The position numbers were made by a program, and so were the translations under genes. The notes under the pieces are model-generated. The model was given only the letters and a program-made list of their open reading frames with translations, was not told where the DNA came from and searched no databases. From Mariprofundus sp. (GTDB taxonomy: Bacteria; Pseudomonadota; Zetaproteobacteria; Mariprofundales; Mariprofundaceae), in contig WFUI01000291.1 in assembly GCA_015485035.1 (NCBI GenBank), positions 1 to 8,629 on the forward strand: a stretch of DNA of 8,629 nt, written 5' to 3'. Below, one piece after another: positions 1 through 6,077 of the stretch. Position 1 is the first letter of the stretch. Every line of letters starts with the position of its first letter.

Positions 1-237
1 GCCAATCTCCAGACCGCGCACAAACAGCGCCAGTCCAACCAGTACCAGCACCAGCCCCTCAAGCATATCTTCCAGATTAGGAATGGGTTGCCTGAGTACG
101 GCCCCCTGGAAAAACAGGATCACCAGTACGATAGGTGCCAGATCCCGCCCCGCCTCAAATAGCGGACGCATAGCATTCATTAACGATTTTAAAATCACAC
201 GCAAGTCGGCTGTTTCAACAGCATCACTCCTGATCAT
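1..237 (-). CDS. DUF1538 family membrane protein, N-terminal part (3' end beyond window)
   Basis: This is the first 79 residues of a gene that leaves the window at the left edge. The start is the ATG at 237-235, the first start codon after an in-frame TAA 9 nt upstream, with only a weak AAGAA ribosome site. The protein has a polar N-terminus (residues 1-32). A hydrophobic helix follows at about 33-48 (LAPIVLVILFF), then a short loop with RQPIPN at 49-54 and a second hydrophobic stretch at about 60-76 ending in LFVRGLEIG. The phrase order 'APIVLVILFFQ...LRQPIPN...G(L/F)VLVxxGLALFxxGLExG' matches what I recall of DUF1538 proteins, multi-pass membrane proteins of unknown, possibly transport, function. 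It is transcribed away from argC. No function can be assigned, and only the family call is supported. Confidence 0.72.
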   Translation of the reverse strand, partial: MIRSDAVETADLRVILKSLMNAMRPLFEAGRDLAPIVLVILFFQGAVLRQPIPNLEDMLEGLVLVLVGLALFVRGLEIG

Positions 238-388
238 TTCGTGTTCTTAAAACTGTTTTCGACTGTAACTGAACAACTGATTTTCGACAACGTTCAATGT
301 ATCAGATCACTTCTATCATCAAATTATACAGGAGTGGCGGTACACACCGGTTTTACAAAATGCATGCATAACGTACCATATCGAACCT
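238..388. promoter_or_regulatory. Divergent intergenic region between the DUF1538 gene and argC
   Basis: This 151-bp A+T-rich gap separates two divergent genes, so it should carry a promoter for each. On the - strand there is an exact TATAAT at 328-323, but no good -35 hexamer lies 16-18 bp upstream of it. On the + strand TATCAT at 314-319 is one base off a -10 box, again without a convincing -35 at normal spacing. A 10-bp palindrome ATGCATGCAT lies at 360-369, about 20 bp before the argC start. It could be an operator or chance. argC itself has no clear Shine-Dalgarno sequence. Confidence 0.3.
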
Positions 389-1420
389 ATGACTATCCCT
401 GTTGCCATTCTTGGCGCGACCGGTTACACCGGCGCAGAACTGATTCGACTGATTGAAACCCACCCTGAATTCGAGGTGGAGCATCTGGGTGCCCATTCCC
501 AGGCCGGCAAACTGGCCGGTGAGGTATTGCCCGGTTGCGCCGGTTCGGTGGCGAACATGACTCTGGCCGCGGCCGATGCCGTATTGCCGGACGACGTAGA
601 ACTGGTGTTTACAGCACTGCCCCATGGCGCCGCTGCAAACAGCGTCTTTGCAGCGCTTGAAGCGGGCAAAAAGGTAGTGGATCTTTCAGCTGATTTTCGG
701 CATAAAAGCAATGATATTTATAAATCCGCCTATGGCAGTGATCATCCGCATAGCGAACTGTTTGATGACGCAGTATACGGCCTGTGTGAATTTTCCCGAT
801 CTGATGTCTCCGGAGCCAGACTGGTTGCCAACCCCGGCTGTTATCCGACCTCCACTTTGCTACCGCTGGTGCCGTTGCTGAAAGCAGAGCTGATTGATAC
901 CTCAAGCATTATTGTTGATTCCAAGTCCGGCGCATCCGGTGCCGGCCGGAGTGCCAAAACCGACCTGCTCTATTGTGAGCTCAATGATTCTGTCAAAGCC
1001 TACGGGCTACCGAGACACCGGCATGCCTGGGAGATGGAGGAATGGGCACTTGGTTTTGCTGGACAGAAGATTCAGCTGCGCTTCGTGCCGCATATCCTGC
1101 CCATGAGCCGGGGTATGCTGACCACGCTTCATTTGAGTGGCAGTGAAACAAACAACTGGCATGGTATTTTGCATGACACTTTTGCAGATGAACCGTTTGT
1201 GCGGGTACTGCCGCAAGGCACACTGCCATCAACGGCAGGTGTATCCGGCAGCAACCGGTGCGATATCGGTATTGCTGTGCTGGGTGATCATGAAGCCGTG
1301 GTTGTCAGTTGCATCGATAATCTGCTCAAAGGTGCATCCGGGCAAGCCGTCCAGAATGCCAACCTGATGTTTGGGCTGGATGAAACAGCCGGCCTGGCCA
1401 TACATGCGCTCTGGCCCTGA
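389..1420 (+). CDS. argC: N-acetyl-gamma-glutamyl-phosphate reductase
   Basis: This 343-residue cytosolic enzyme performs the third step of arginine (ornithine) biosynthesis: NADPH-dependent reduction of N-acetyl-glutamyl phosphate to the semialdehyde. The N-terminus has the Rossmann motif GATGYTGAEL (residues 9-18). The catalytic cysteine is C151 in the signature VANPGCYPT (147-154). The SKSGASGAGR stretch (178-187) and the His-rich GLPRHRHAWEMEE segment (206-218), which carries the proposed general-base histidine, are present. So are FVPHILPMSRGMLTT (232-246) and the C-terminal DNLLKGASGQAVQN (310-323). Length and motif order fit the long ArgC type. ATG 389 is the only plausible start, because no other in-frame start lies between it and the conserved Rossmann motif or shortly upstream. 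It heads a + strand operon, and the next gene begins 3 nt after its stop. Nothing in the gene looks damaged. Confidence 0.97.
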   Translation: MTIPVAILGATGYTGAELIRLIETHPEFEVEHLGAHSQAGKLAGEVLPGCAGSVANMTLAAADAVLPDDVELVFTALPHGAAANSVFAALEAGKKVVDLSADFRHKSNDIYKSAYGSDHPHSELFDDAVYGLCEFSRSDVSGARLVANPGCYPTSTLLPLVPLLKAELIDTSSIIVDSKSGASGAGRSAKTDLLYCELNDSVKAYGLPRHRHAWEMEEWALGFAGQKIQLRFVPHILPMSRGMLTTLHLSGSETNNWHGILHDTFADEPFVRVLPQGTLPSTAGVSGSNRCDIGIAVLGDHEAVVVSCIDNLLKGASGQAVQNANLMFGLDETAGLAIHALWP

Positions 1421-1423
1421 TTC

Positions 1424-2224
1424 ATGCATCCGTGGTTTAGAATTCTGAACAGGAACGGAATTCTGGGAAAAATTAAAATTCTGAACAGGCCATTACAAAT
1501 CATCATTCATAACAACCCGGATCAAGGGCAGCGAACCATCACGCTGCGTGTTTATGTCGTGATTGTTCTGTTCGCCTCGCTGTTGGTTGCCACCGGTATG
1601 ATCGGCCACGCTTTTTTTCCGTCAACGCAACGAATCGCATTGGAGCAACAAATAACACAGTTGCAACAAAAACAGGATGAACTGACCGGAAAACTGGCAG
1701 AGACCGAAGCACAGCTATCACTGAGTAAAGAACAGGTTAACGCCCTGAAACAGGAAATGACATTGCTGGGCTCCGAAAACAGTATTATGAAGAAACGGCT
1801 GGATATGTTCGAAGACGTACTGGCAGCCAGAAAAGTGGGTGGCATCCATTTCCTGAGGCCCATGGCCACGTGGCAGAATAATAACACCATTGCTTATCAA
1901 TTGATTCTGGTGAAAGGTGAAAACTACCCACGCTGGATCAAGGGTCGCCTCTCTTTCAGCGTCACAGACGCTGATGGCCATGTCATATTTCTCAACTCCC
2001 AAAAAGGTAAACGTGAGCGCAAGGTTGAAATGAAGACGCATGCGTTCATGGAAGGAACACTGGCCTGGCCGCAGCAGTGGCGACCCGGTGCATTAACCAT
2101 CACGCTGATCGACCATCTTGGCCGACAAAAAGGAAAGATTGAAATCCCGATTTTCAGTTCGCCGTCGCAACCGCCTCACAAGCTCCCCTTACCCGACAAA
2201 CAAATCCCGGAGTCTTCACCATGA
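1424..2224 (+). CDS. Membrane-anchored coiled-coil protein, DUF6776-like
   Basis: This is a 266-residue protein of unknown function. The order is an N-terminal extension (1-40), one transmembrane helix at about 43-65 (VYVVIVLFASLLVATGMIG), a coiled coil at about 69-132 rich in Q, E, K and L heptads, and a beta-rich soluble domain at about 138-245 (FLRPMATW, AYQLILVKGENYPRWIKGRLSFSV, ALTITLIDHLGRQKGKIEI). A Pro-rich tail ends it. This layout, together with the place right behind argC, fits the DUF6776 family of beta/gamma-proteobacteria, as I recall it. It is predicted to be an inner-membrane protein with a periplasmic C-terminus. The ATG at 1424 is the only standard start before the membrane helix. 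It lacks a clear ribosome site, so translation may be coupled to argC. Residues 7-24 (ILNRNG-ILGKIK-ILNRPL) come from an 18-bp degenerate tandem repeat, unusual for a protein start. Its stop overlaps the next gene by 4 nt (ATGA). Confidence 0.65.
   Translation: MHPWFRILNRNGILGKIKILNRPLQIIIHNNPDQGQRTITLRVYVVIVLFASLLVATGMIGHAFFPSTQRIALEQQITQLQQKQDELTGKLAETEAQLSLSKEQVNALKQEMTLLGSENSIMKKRLDMFEDVLAARKVGGIHFLRPMATWQNNNTIAYQLILVKGENYPRWIKGRLSFSVTDADGHVIFLNSQKGKRERKVEMKTHAFMEGTLAWPQQWRPGALTITLIDHLGRQKGKIEIPIFSSPSQPPHKLPLPDKQIPESSP
1441..1494 (+). repeat. 18-bp degenerate tandem repeat, three units
   Basis: AATTCTG recurs at 1441, 1459 and 1477, exactly 18 bp apart. Units 1 and 3 share the longer match AATTCTGAACAGG (1441-1453 and 1477-1489), and unit 2 keeps only the first part. 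Because 18 is a multiple of 3, the repeat stays in frame and encodes three hexapeptides beginning Ile-Leu within the N-terminus of the DUF6776-like protein. Confidence 0.85.
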
Positions 2225-2745
2225 TTAAACATTATCTGCACTGGAATCCTGAAATCGCCGCATCGGCTTTTATTGCTGAATCGGCTGATGTGATCGGACG
2301 CGTCACCATCGGTGCCGATGCCAGCATCTGGTACCAGAGTGTATTACGCGGCGATGTGCACGATATTGTCGTGGGTGAGCGCTCCAATATTCAGGATCAC
2401 TGCCTGCTGCACACCAGCGCAGGTGTTTCTCCATGTATAGTCGGCAATGATGTTACGGTTGGCCATCAGGTGATTCTGCATGGCTGCGAAATTCAGGATT
2501 TCTGCCTGGTAGGTATGGGCTCTGTCATTATGGATCAGGCAGTGCTGGAAGAAGGCTGTTTTCTGGCTGCCGGATCGCTGGTAACGGAACGCAAGGTGCT
2601 GCGCGGCGGTTATCTGTATGCCGGCTCTCCGGCCCGTGAATTGCGGCAACTGCGCGATGAGGAAACAGCATTCCTGCAACGTTCAGCTGCGCATTATGTT
2701 GATGTGGCCCGAAATCATAAGCAGCCGTCACCATCAAATGTCTGA
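2221..2745 (+). CDS. Gamma-class carbonic anhydrase family protein
   Basis: This 174-residue left-handed beta-helix protein is built from hexapeptide repeats such as ADVIGR-VTIGAD-ASIWYQ and IVGNDV-TVGHQV-ILHGCE. Members are trimeric, and the active site at the subunit interface holds zinc or iron that interconverts CO2 and bicarbonate. The residues expected from the archaeal Cam enzyme are visible: R43 and D45 in LRGD, Q58, and three metal-ligand histidines, H64 (LLHTSAG), H82 (TVGHQ) and H87 (ILHGC). The C-terminal helix (AGSPARELRQLRDEE onward) is typical of the YrdA/PaaY-like branch, which lacks the acidic loop of Cam. Many such proteins have weak or untested anhydrase activity, so the biochemical role is inferred. 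The ATG lies in an ATGA overlap with the previous stop, and the end overlaps the next gene by 8 nt, indicating translational coupling in the argC operon. It is cytosolic, with no signal peptide. Confidence 0.93.
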   Translation: MIKHYLHWNPEIAASAFIAESADVIGRVTIGADASIWYQSVLRGDVHDIVVGERSNIQDHCLLHTSAGVSPCIVGNDVTVGHQVILHGCEIQDFCLVGMGSVIMDQAVLEEGCFLAAGSLVTERKVLRGGYLYAGSPARELRQLRDEETAFLQRSAAHYVDVARNHKQPSPSNV

Positions 2746-3721
2746 CGCTGAATGCTTTGACCCTGCACGTTTCGCAGCCATTGATATCGGTTCCAACACC
2801 TTTCGTCTGCTGATTGCCGAGCTTGCTTCACCCGGCAGTCCCACACCGTGGCATACCATCTGTTATACCCATCGCATCATCCGCCTCGGCGAAGGTCTGC
2901 ATCACACCGGTCGACTGACTGAAACTGCCATGCAACGGGCCATGCAAGCCTTCAGTGACTACGCTGCACTGCTGGCCCGCTATCAGGTCTCACCGGATCA
3001 TGTATCTGCTACTGCTACCGCTGCCATGCGCGATGCCGAAAATGGCATGGCGTTTCGCAATCGCGTGGCGGCAGAAACAGGCATTGATATTCATATTATC
3101 GAAGGCGAAACTGAAGCGAATATGTCACTGGCTGGTGCCAGTGCTGTACTGATGCCGCAAATCCGATCTGATATGCTGCTGTTTGATATCGGCGGCGGCA
3201 GTACCGAATTTATCCGCGCCGCCAACGGCAGCTGCCGCGATGCCATCAGCTGCAAACTGGGTGTTGTCCGGCTGGTAGAAGCGCATCTGCATTCCGATCC
3301 GCCATTGGCATCCGATTACAGCACCATGCTTGCGGCTGCCGATGCGCATCTTGTTGAAGTAGAGCGGTTCTGGGGTAATCACCGGGGCGATATCGCGCCA
3401 CCGACTGCACTGGTCGGCACAGCCGGTACGGTTACCACACTGGCCGCCACCGAACTCGACCTGTGTCCCTATGATGCCGATATCATCAATAATCACAGCA
3501 TGAGCCGCGCTTCATTCGAAACATTGCGTGACCGGCTATTGAGCATGAACCATGAACAGCGCCAGGCCATCCGCACCATTGAAGAGGGCCGTGGCGACCT
3601 GATTATTGCAGGAATGGCCATCGTCGAAGCCATTATGAATCGTTGGCATTATAAGGAAATGATCGTCGTGGATGCAGGCCTGCTGGAAGGTGCCTGGCTG
3701 GAAATCAGCAGGTCAGGGTAA
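2738..3721 (+). CDS. Ppx/GppA-family phosphatase (exopolyphosphatase or pppGpp phosphatase), short form
   Basis: This 327-residue cytosolic enzyme belongs to the actin-like ASKHA superfamily. Members remove phosphate from the end of polyphosphate, or convert pppGpp to ppGpp. Visible motifs are phosphate-1 AAIDIGSNTFRLLIAE (13-28), the catalytic-glutamate region HIIEGETEANMSLAGA (119-134), phosphate-2 LLFDIGGGSTEFI (147-159), the adenosine-type motif ALVGTAGTVTTLAATE (224-239), and the C-terminal IIAGMAIVEAIM (289-300). It contains only the two ASKHA domains. The C-terminal HD-like domain of the roughly 500-residue E. coli Ppx and GppA is absent, as in many free-standing short homologues. Ppx and GppA activity cannot be told apart by eye. 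An earlier in-frame ATG at 2618 would add 40 unconserved residues inside the carbonic anhydrase gene, so the ATG at 2738, about 12 residues before the first motif, is preferred. It is the last gene of the + strand operon. Confidence 0.88.
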   Translation: MSDAECFDPARFAAIDIGSNTFRLLIAELASPGSPTPWHTICYTHRIIRLGEGLHHTGRLTETAMQRAMQAFSDYAALLARYQVSPDHVSATATAAMRDAENGMAFRNRVAAETGIDIHIIEGETEANMSLAGASAVLMPQIRSDMLLFDIGGGSTEFIRAANGSCRDAISCKLGVVRLVEAHLHSDPPLASDYSTMLAAADAHLVEVERFWGNHRGDIAPPTALVGTAGTVTTLAATELDLCPYDADIINNHSMSRASFETLRDRLLSMNHEQRQAIRTIEEGRGDLIIAGMAIVEAIMNRWHYKEMIVVDAGLLEGAWLEISRSG

Positions 3722-3736
3722 CGCCCGGACAACACA

Positions 3737-5305
3737 TCAGTGGGTATCCACCATGATGAACCCCTGCTCTCGAAACAGGTGCAGGCAGGCATCGGCAACA
3801 TCGGCATCATAGATACTGCCGCGACCCCGTTCGATCTCGGCCAGTGCTTTGTCAACACCTAAGCCAGGGCGATACGGCCGGTGATTGCTCATTGCTTCCA
3901 CCACATCGGCCACGGCCACAATACGCGCTTCCAGGCAGATGTCTTCACCCTTCAACCCTTGCGGATATCCCGATCCATCCATACGCTCGTGGTGTTGATG
4001 GGCAATATCAGCCACCGGCCAGGGAAAATCAATACCCCTGAGAATGTCGTAGCCAACCTGTGAATGCGACTGAACTAAGCTATATTCAATTTCGCTCAAC
4101 CGGGTTGGCTTGCTCAGTATTTCAGAGGGTAAATGAATCTTTCCGATATCGTGAATTTTTCCACCCATGCGGATACCCTCAATCTGATCCTTCTGTAAGC
4201 CCATTTCGTTGCCTATGGCGCAAGCAATCTCAGCTACGCGCTCCTGATGTCCTGCTGTATACGGATCACGAACCTCCTCAGCTGAAGCAATGGCCTGAAT
4301 AGTACCTTCCAGACTATCCCGCAACTTGCCAGCCAGCTGTATGCGCTCGGTGATATCCTCCATAAAGTGTACGGCAAAAATGCCCCCCTTATCTCCGCCC
4401 ATGGCATAACTACGGGACAGGAACACCTTGCCATCTTCTGTCCGGACTTCTTCTTCCGCTTCCGCTTTCTCTTGTCCCCTGGCATGCAAACAACCGGGCA
4501 GCGGACCTTCACGACGGGGAAACACCTGCCAATAGGGTTTACCGATAATTTCCTGGATACTCATACCTGCATGCTCTGCATAGGCACGATTCGCTCGTAT
4601 GATATGAAAATCTTCATCATGGGAAAAGATAGGATCGGTGACAGCGTCGAACGTATGTTCCCATTCATTCTTGGCCCGTTCAATATTCGCAGTCGATTCA
4701 TTCAGATCTTCCAGCATCAACAGCATGGCCCGGCGTGCTTGTTCTGCCTCCATGACACGCTTTTGCAACTGTTCCTCAATTTGTTTCACCCTGGAGATAT
4801 CACGGATAAACCCTGAAAAACGTAAAGTATCCCCGTGATGCGCTGCGGTGATGGATAACTCGACAGGAAACTCCGAACCGTCAACACGCATGCCAATGGT
4901 TTCCATGCGGTTGTTCAACCATTGATCCGCATGGCCCGCCAGCCATCGCTTCACCCCCTGTCGATGCTTCTCGCGCAGGGCCGGGGGAATGAGCACCTCA
5001 GCCAGTTCCCTGCCCAATATATCCTCACGCGTATAGCCGAACACCTTCTCGGCAGCATGATTAAATTCAACGATAAGGCCTTCCTCATCCATGCTGATAA
5101 TACAGTCCATCGCAGAATCCAGAATCCCCTGTATCAGGGTCTCTCTTTCCTGCAATGTTTCTTTTGCTTGTTTGATCGCCACCAGAGAATCCGTATATTT
5201 CCGGCTCATCCGATCCGCCTGAGCCAGAGACTCATGCAGCAGCCGGTTTTCCAGCTCCATTCGTTGCAATTGATCCTGCAGGGCCTGTACGGATTTCCTG
5301 GTCAT
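3737..5305 (-). CDS. PAS-PAS-HD-GYP protein, probable c-di-GMP phosphodiesterase
   Basis: This 522-residue cytosolic signalling protein has an N-terminal coiled coil (about 5-55), PAS domain 1 (about 56-175, with CIISMDEEGLIVEFNHAAEKVFGY), a linker coil, and PAS domain 2 (about 210-320, with ITERIQ at its end). An HD-GYP domain follows at about 330-517. HD-GYP enzymes hydrolyse cyclic di-GMP. The domain is complete: H353 (TAGHQERV), H385-D386 and GK (HDIGK), H414, H438-H439, D443, the GYP triplet at 446-448 and D467 (AVADVVEAM). No transmembrane segment is evident, and no heme or flavin ligand can be assigned by eye in either PAS domain. The start ATG lies 1 nt after the stop of the diiron protein gene (TGA-G-ATG), so the two are very probably co-transcribed and coupled. 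The 3' end converges on the Ppx/GppA gene with 15 bp between them. Confidence 0.95.
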   Translation of the reverse strand: MTRKSVQALQDQLQRMELENRLLHESLAQADRMSRKYTDSLVAIKQAKETLQERETLIQGILDSAMDCIISMDEEGLIVEFNHAAEKVFGYTREDILGRELAEVLIPPALREKHRQGVKRWLAGHADQWLNNRMETIGMRVDGSEFPVELSITAAHHGDTLRFSGFIRDISRVKQIEEQLQKRVMEAEQARRAMLLMLEDLNESTANIERAKNEWEHTFDAVTDPIFSHDEDFHIIRANRAYAEHAGMSIQEIIGKPYWQVFPRREGPLPGCLHARGQEKAEAEEEVRTEDGKVFLSRSYAMGGDKGGIFAVHFMEDITERIQLAGKLRDSLEGTIQAIASAEEVRDPYTAGHQERVAEIACAIGNEMGLQKDQIEGIRMGGKIHDIGKIHLPSEILSKPTRLSEIEYSLVQSHSQVGYDILRGIDFPWPVADIAHQHHERMDGSGYPQGLKGEDICLEARIVAVADVVEAMSNHRPYRPGLGVDKALAEIERGRGSIYDADVADACLHLFREQGFIMVDTH

Positions 5306-5306
5306 C

Positions 5307-6077
5307 TCAACAGCTCAAATCGGGATAAATCAGATCTGTACCGCATGGCAACCGTGCCAGCCAGTCGATAGCGAGCCGCACATTTTCACCGCCAATCAGG
5401 TAACCGTGCTGGGGTAACAGGATATCAATATCCAGTCCGTCCAGCTTCCGGGTGAAACCGCGCGTGGCAATATTGGAGGCCATATATTCAGTATGGAACA
5501 GACGCATATTACTCCTGAGCTCGGTAAAATCCTCCGCCCACAAGCGCATCCCCACATCCAGTGAAGCAAACACATCGCCTGTAAACAAACCACGCGCCAT
5601 ATCATCATAGGTAGCAAATGCGCCGGGAAAGTGCAGAAAGGGTGCCGGAACAAATTTGAGATGAGCCCCGGATGGCAGGATCAGTTCCGGTTTCGCCTCC
5701 ACATCGACGTACGCATAATCGTTCCTGCCATAGTGCCGGATCAGAACCTGCGCACGCGGGGATGTATATACTTTCATATCCGGGTTGATTTCCAGCCAGT
5801 CTGTCATTGAGGCCGCCACATCAGGGTCCTGATGACAGAGAATCATGCCCGTCACATGCTCCGGCGGCAGAATCTGGGCGACGCGATCCCTGACCTGCTG
5901 AAAGAAAGCACGGTGACCCGGATCAACCAGAATAGTCTGATCACCATCGCGAATCAGGTACGTATTGGTGCGAAAGGCAGTCGGCTCGTTGATCCCCAAC
6001 CAATACACTGCATGCCCCCCGGCATCATAAAGTACTGTAGGACTGTCAAAAGCCTGTCTAATATCAATCTGTGGCAT
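5307..6077 (-). CDS. Flavodiiron-type metallo-beta-lactamase-fold protein, ODP-like (oxygen-binding diiron protein)
   Basis: This is a 256-residue soluble protein consisting only of the metallo-beta-lactamase fold seen in the N-terminal half of flavodiiron proteins. The full ligand set can be traced: HxDxD at H82, D84, D86 (CHQDPDVAAS), then H149 (FLHFPGA), D168 (LFTGDVF) and H224 (LPQHGY). NTYLIRDGDQTILVDPG (38-54) is the usual leading strand pair. There is no flavodoxin (FMN) domain, so classic O2/NO reductase activity is unlikely without a partner. Stand-alone proteins of this type (ODP) are known as O2/iron-responsive sensors, for example in Treponema chemotaxis. The frame extends upstream to 6251, but ATG 6077 is chosen because a strong purine-rich ribosome site (GGGGAGAGGG, 6087-6078) abuts it and the extra residues are unconserved. 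The gene overlaps the 3' end of the GAF sensor gene by 14 nt and lies 1 nt before the PAS-HD-GYP gene. Confidence 0.86.
   Translation of the reverse strand: MPQIDIRQAFDSPTVLYDAGGHAVYWLGINEPTAFRTNTYLIRDGDQTILVDPGHRAFFQQVRDRVAQILPPEHVTGMILCHQDPDVAASMTDWLEINPDMKVYTSPRAQVLIRHYGRNDYAYVDVEAKPELILPSGAHLKFVPAPFLHFPGAFATYDDMARGLFTGDVFASLDVGMRLWAEDFTELRSNMRLFHTEYMASNIATRGFTRKLDGLDIDILLPQHGYLIGGENVRLAIDWLARLPCGTDLIYPDLSC

Noticed and set aside
360..369. Palindrome ATGCATGCAT near argC as an ArgR operator
   Set aside because: It does not resemble the usual 18-bp ARG box, and a 10-bp palindrome of this type can occur by chance. It is noted only as part of the intergenic region.
241..456. Short + strand frame upstream of and overlapping argC
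   Set aside because: It shows no protein-like composition and no ribosome site, and it runs into argC in a different frame. An attenuator-type leader peptide was considered but there is no arginine-codon run or hairpin.
2618..2737. Longer start for the Ppx/GppA gene
   Set aside because: It would overlap the carbonic anhydrase gene by about 128 nt and add residues with no resemblance to the family. ATG 2738 places the first motif at the usual distance.
3722..3751. Possible terminator between the convergent genes
   Set aside because: Only a 4-bp stem (GTGG-GTAT-CCAC, 3740-3751) is present and there is no T-run, so a rho-independent terminator is not supported.
4367..4816. Open frame of 149 codons on the + strand
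   Set aside because: It lies antisense to the PAS-HD-GYP gene, has no recognisable motif, and the opposite strand encodes an unmistakable protein.
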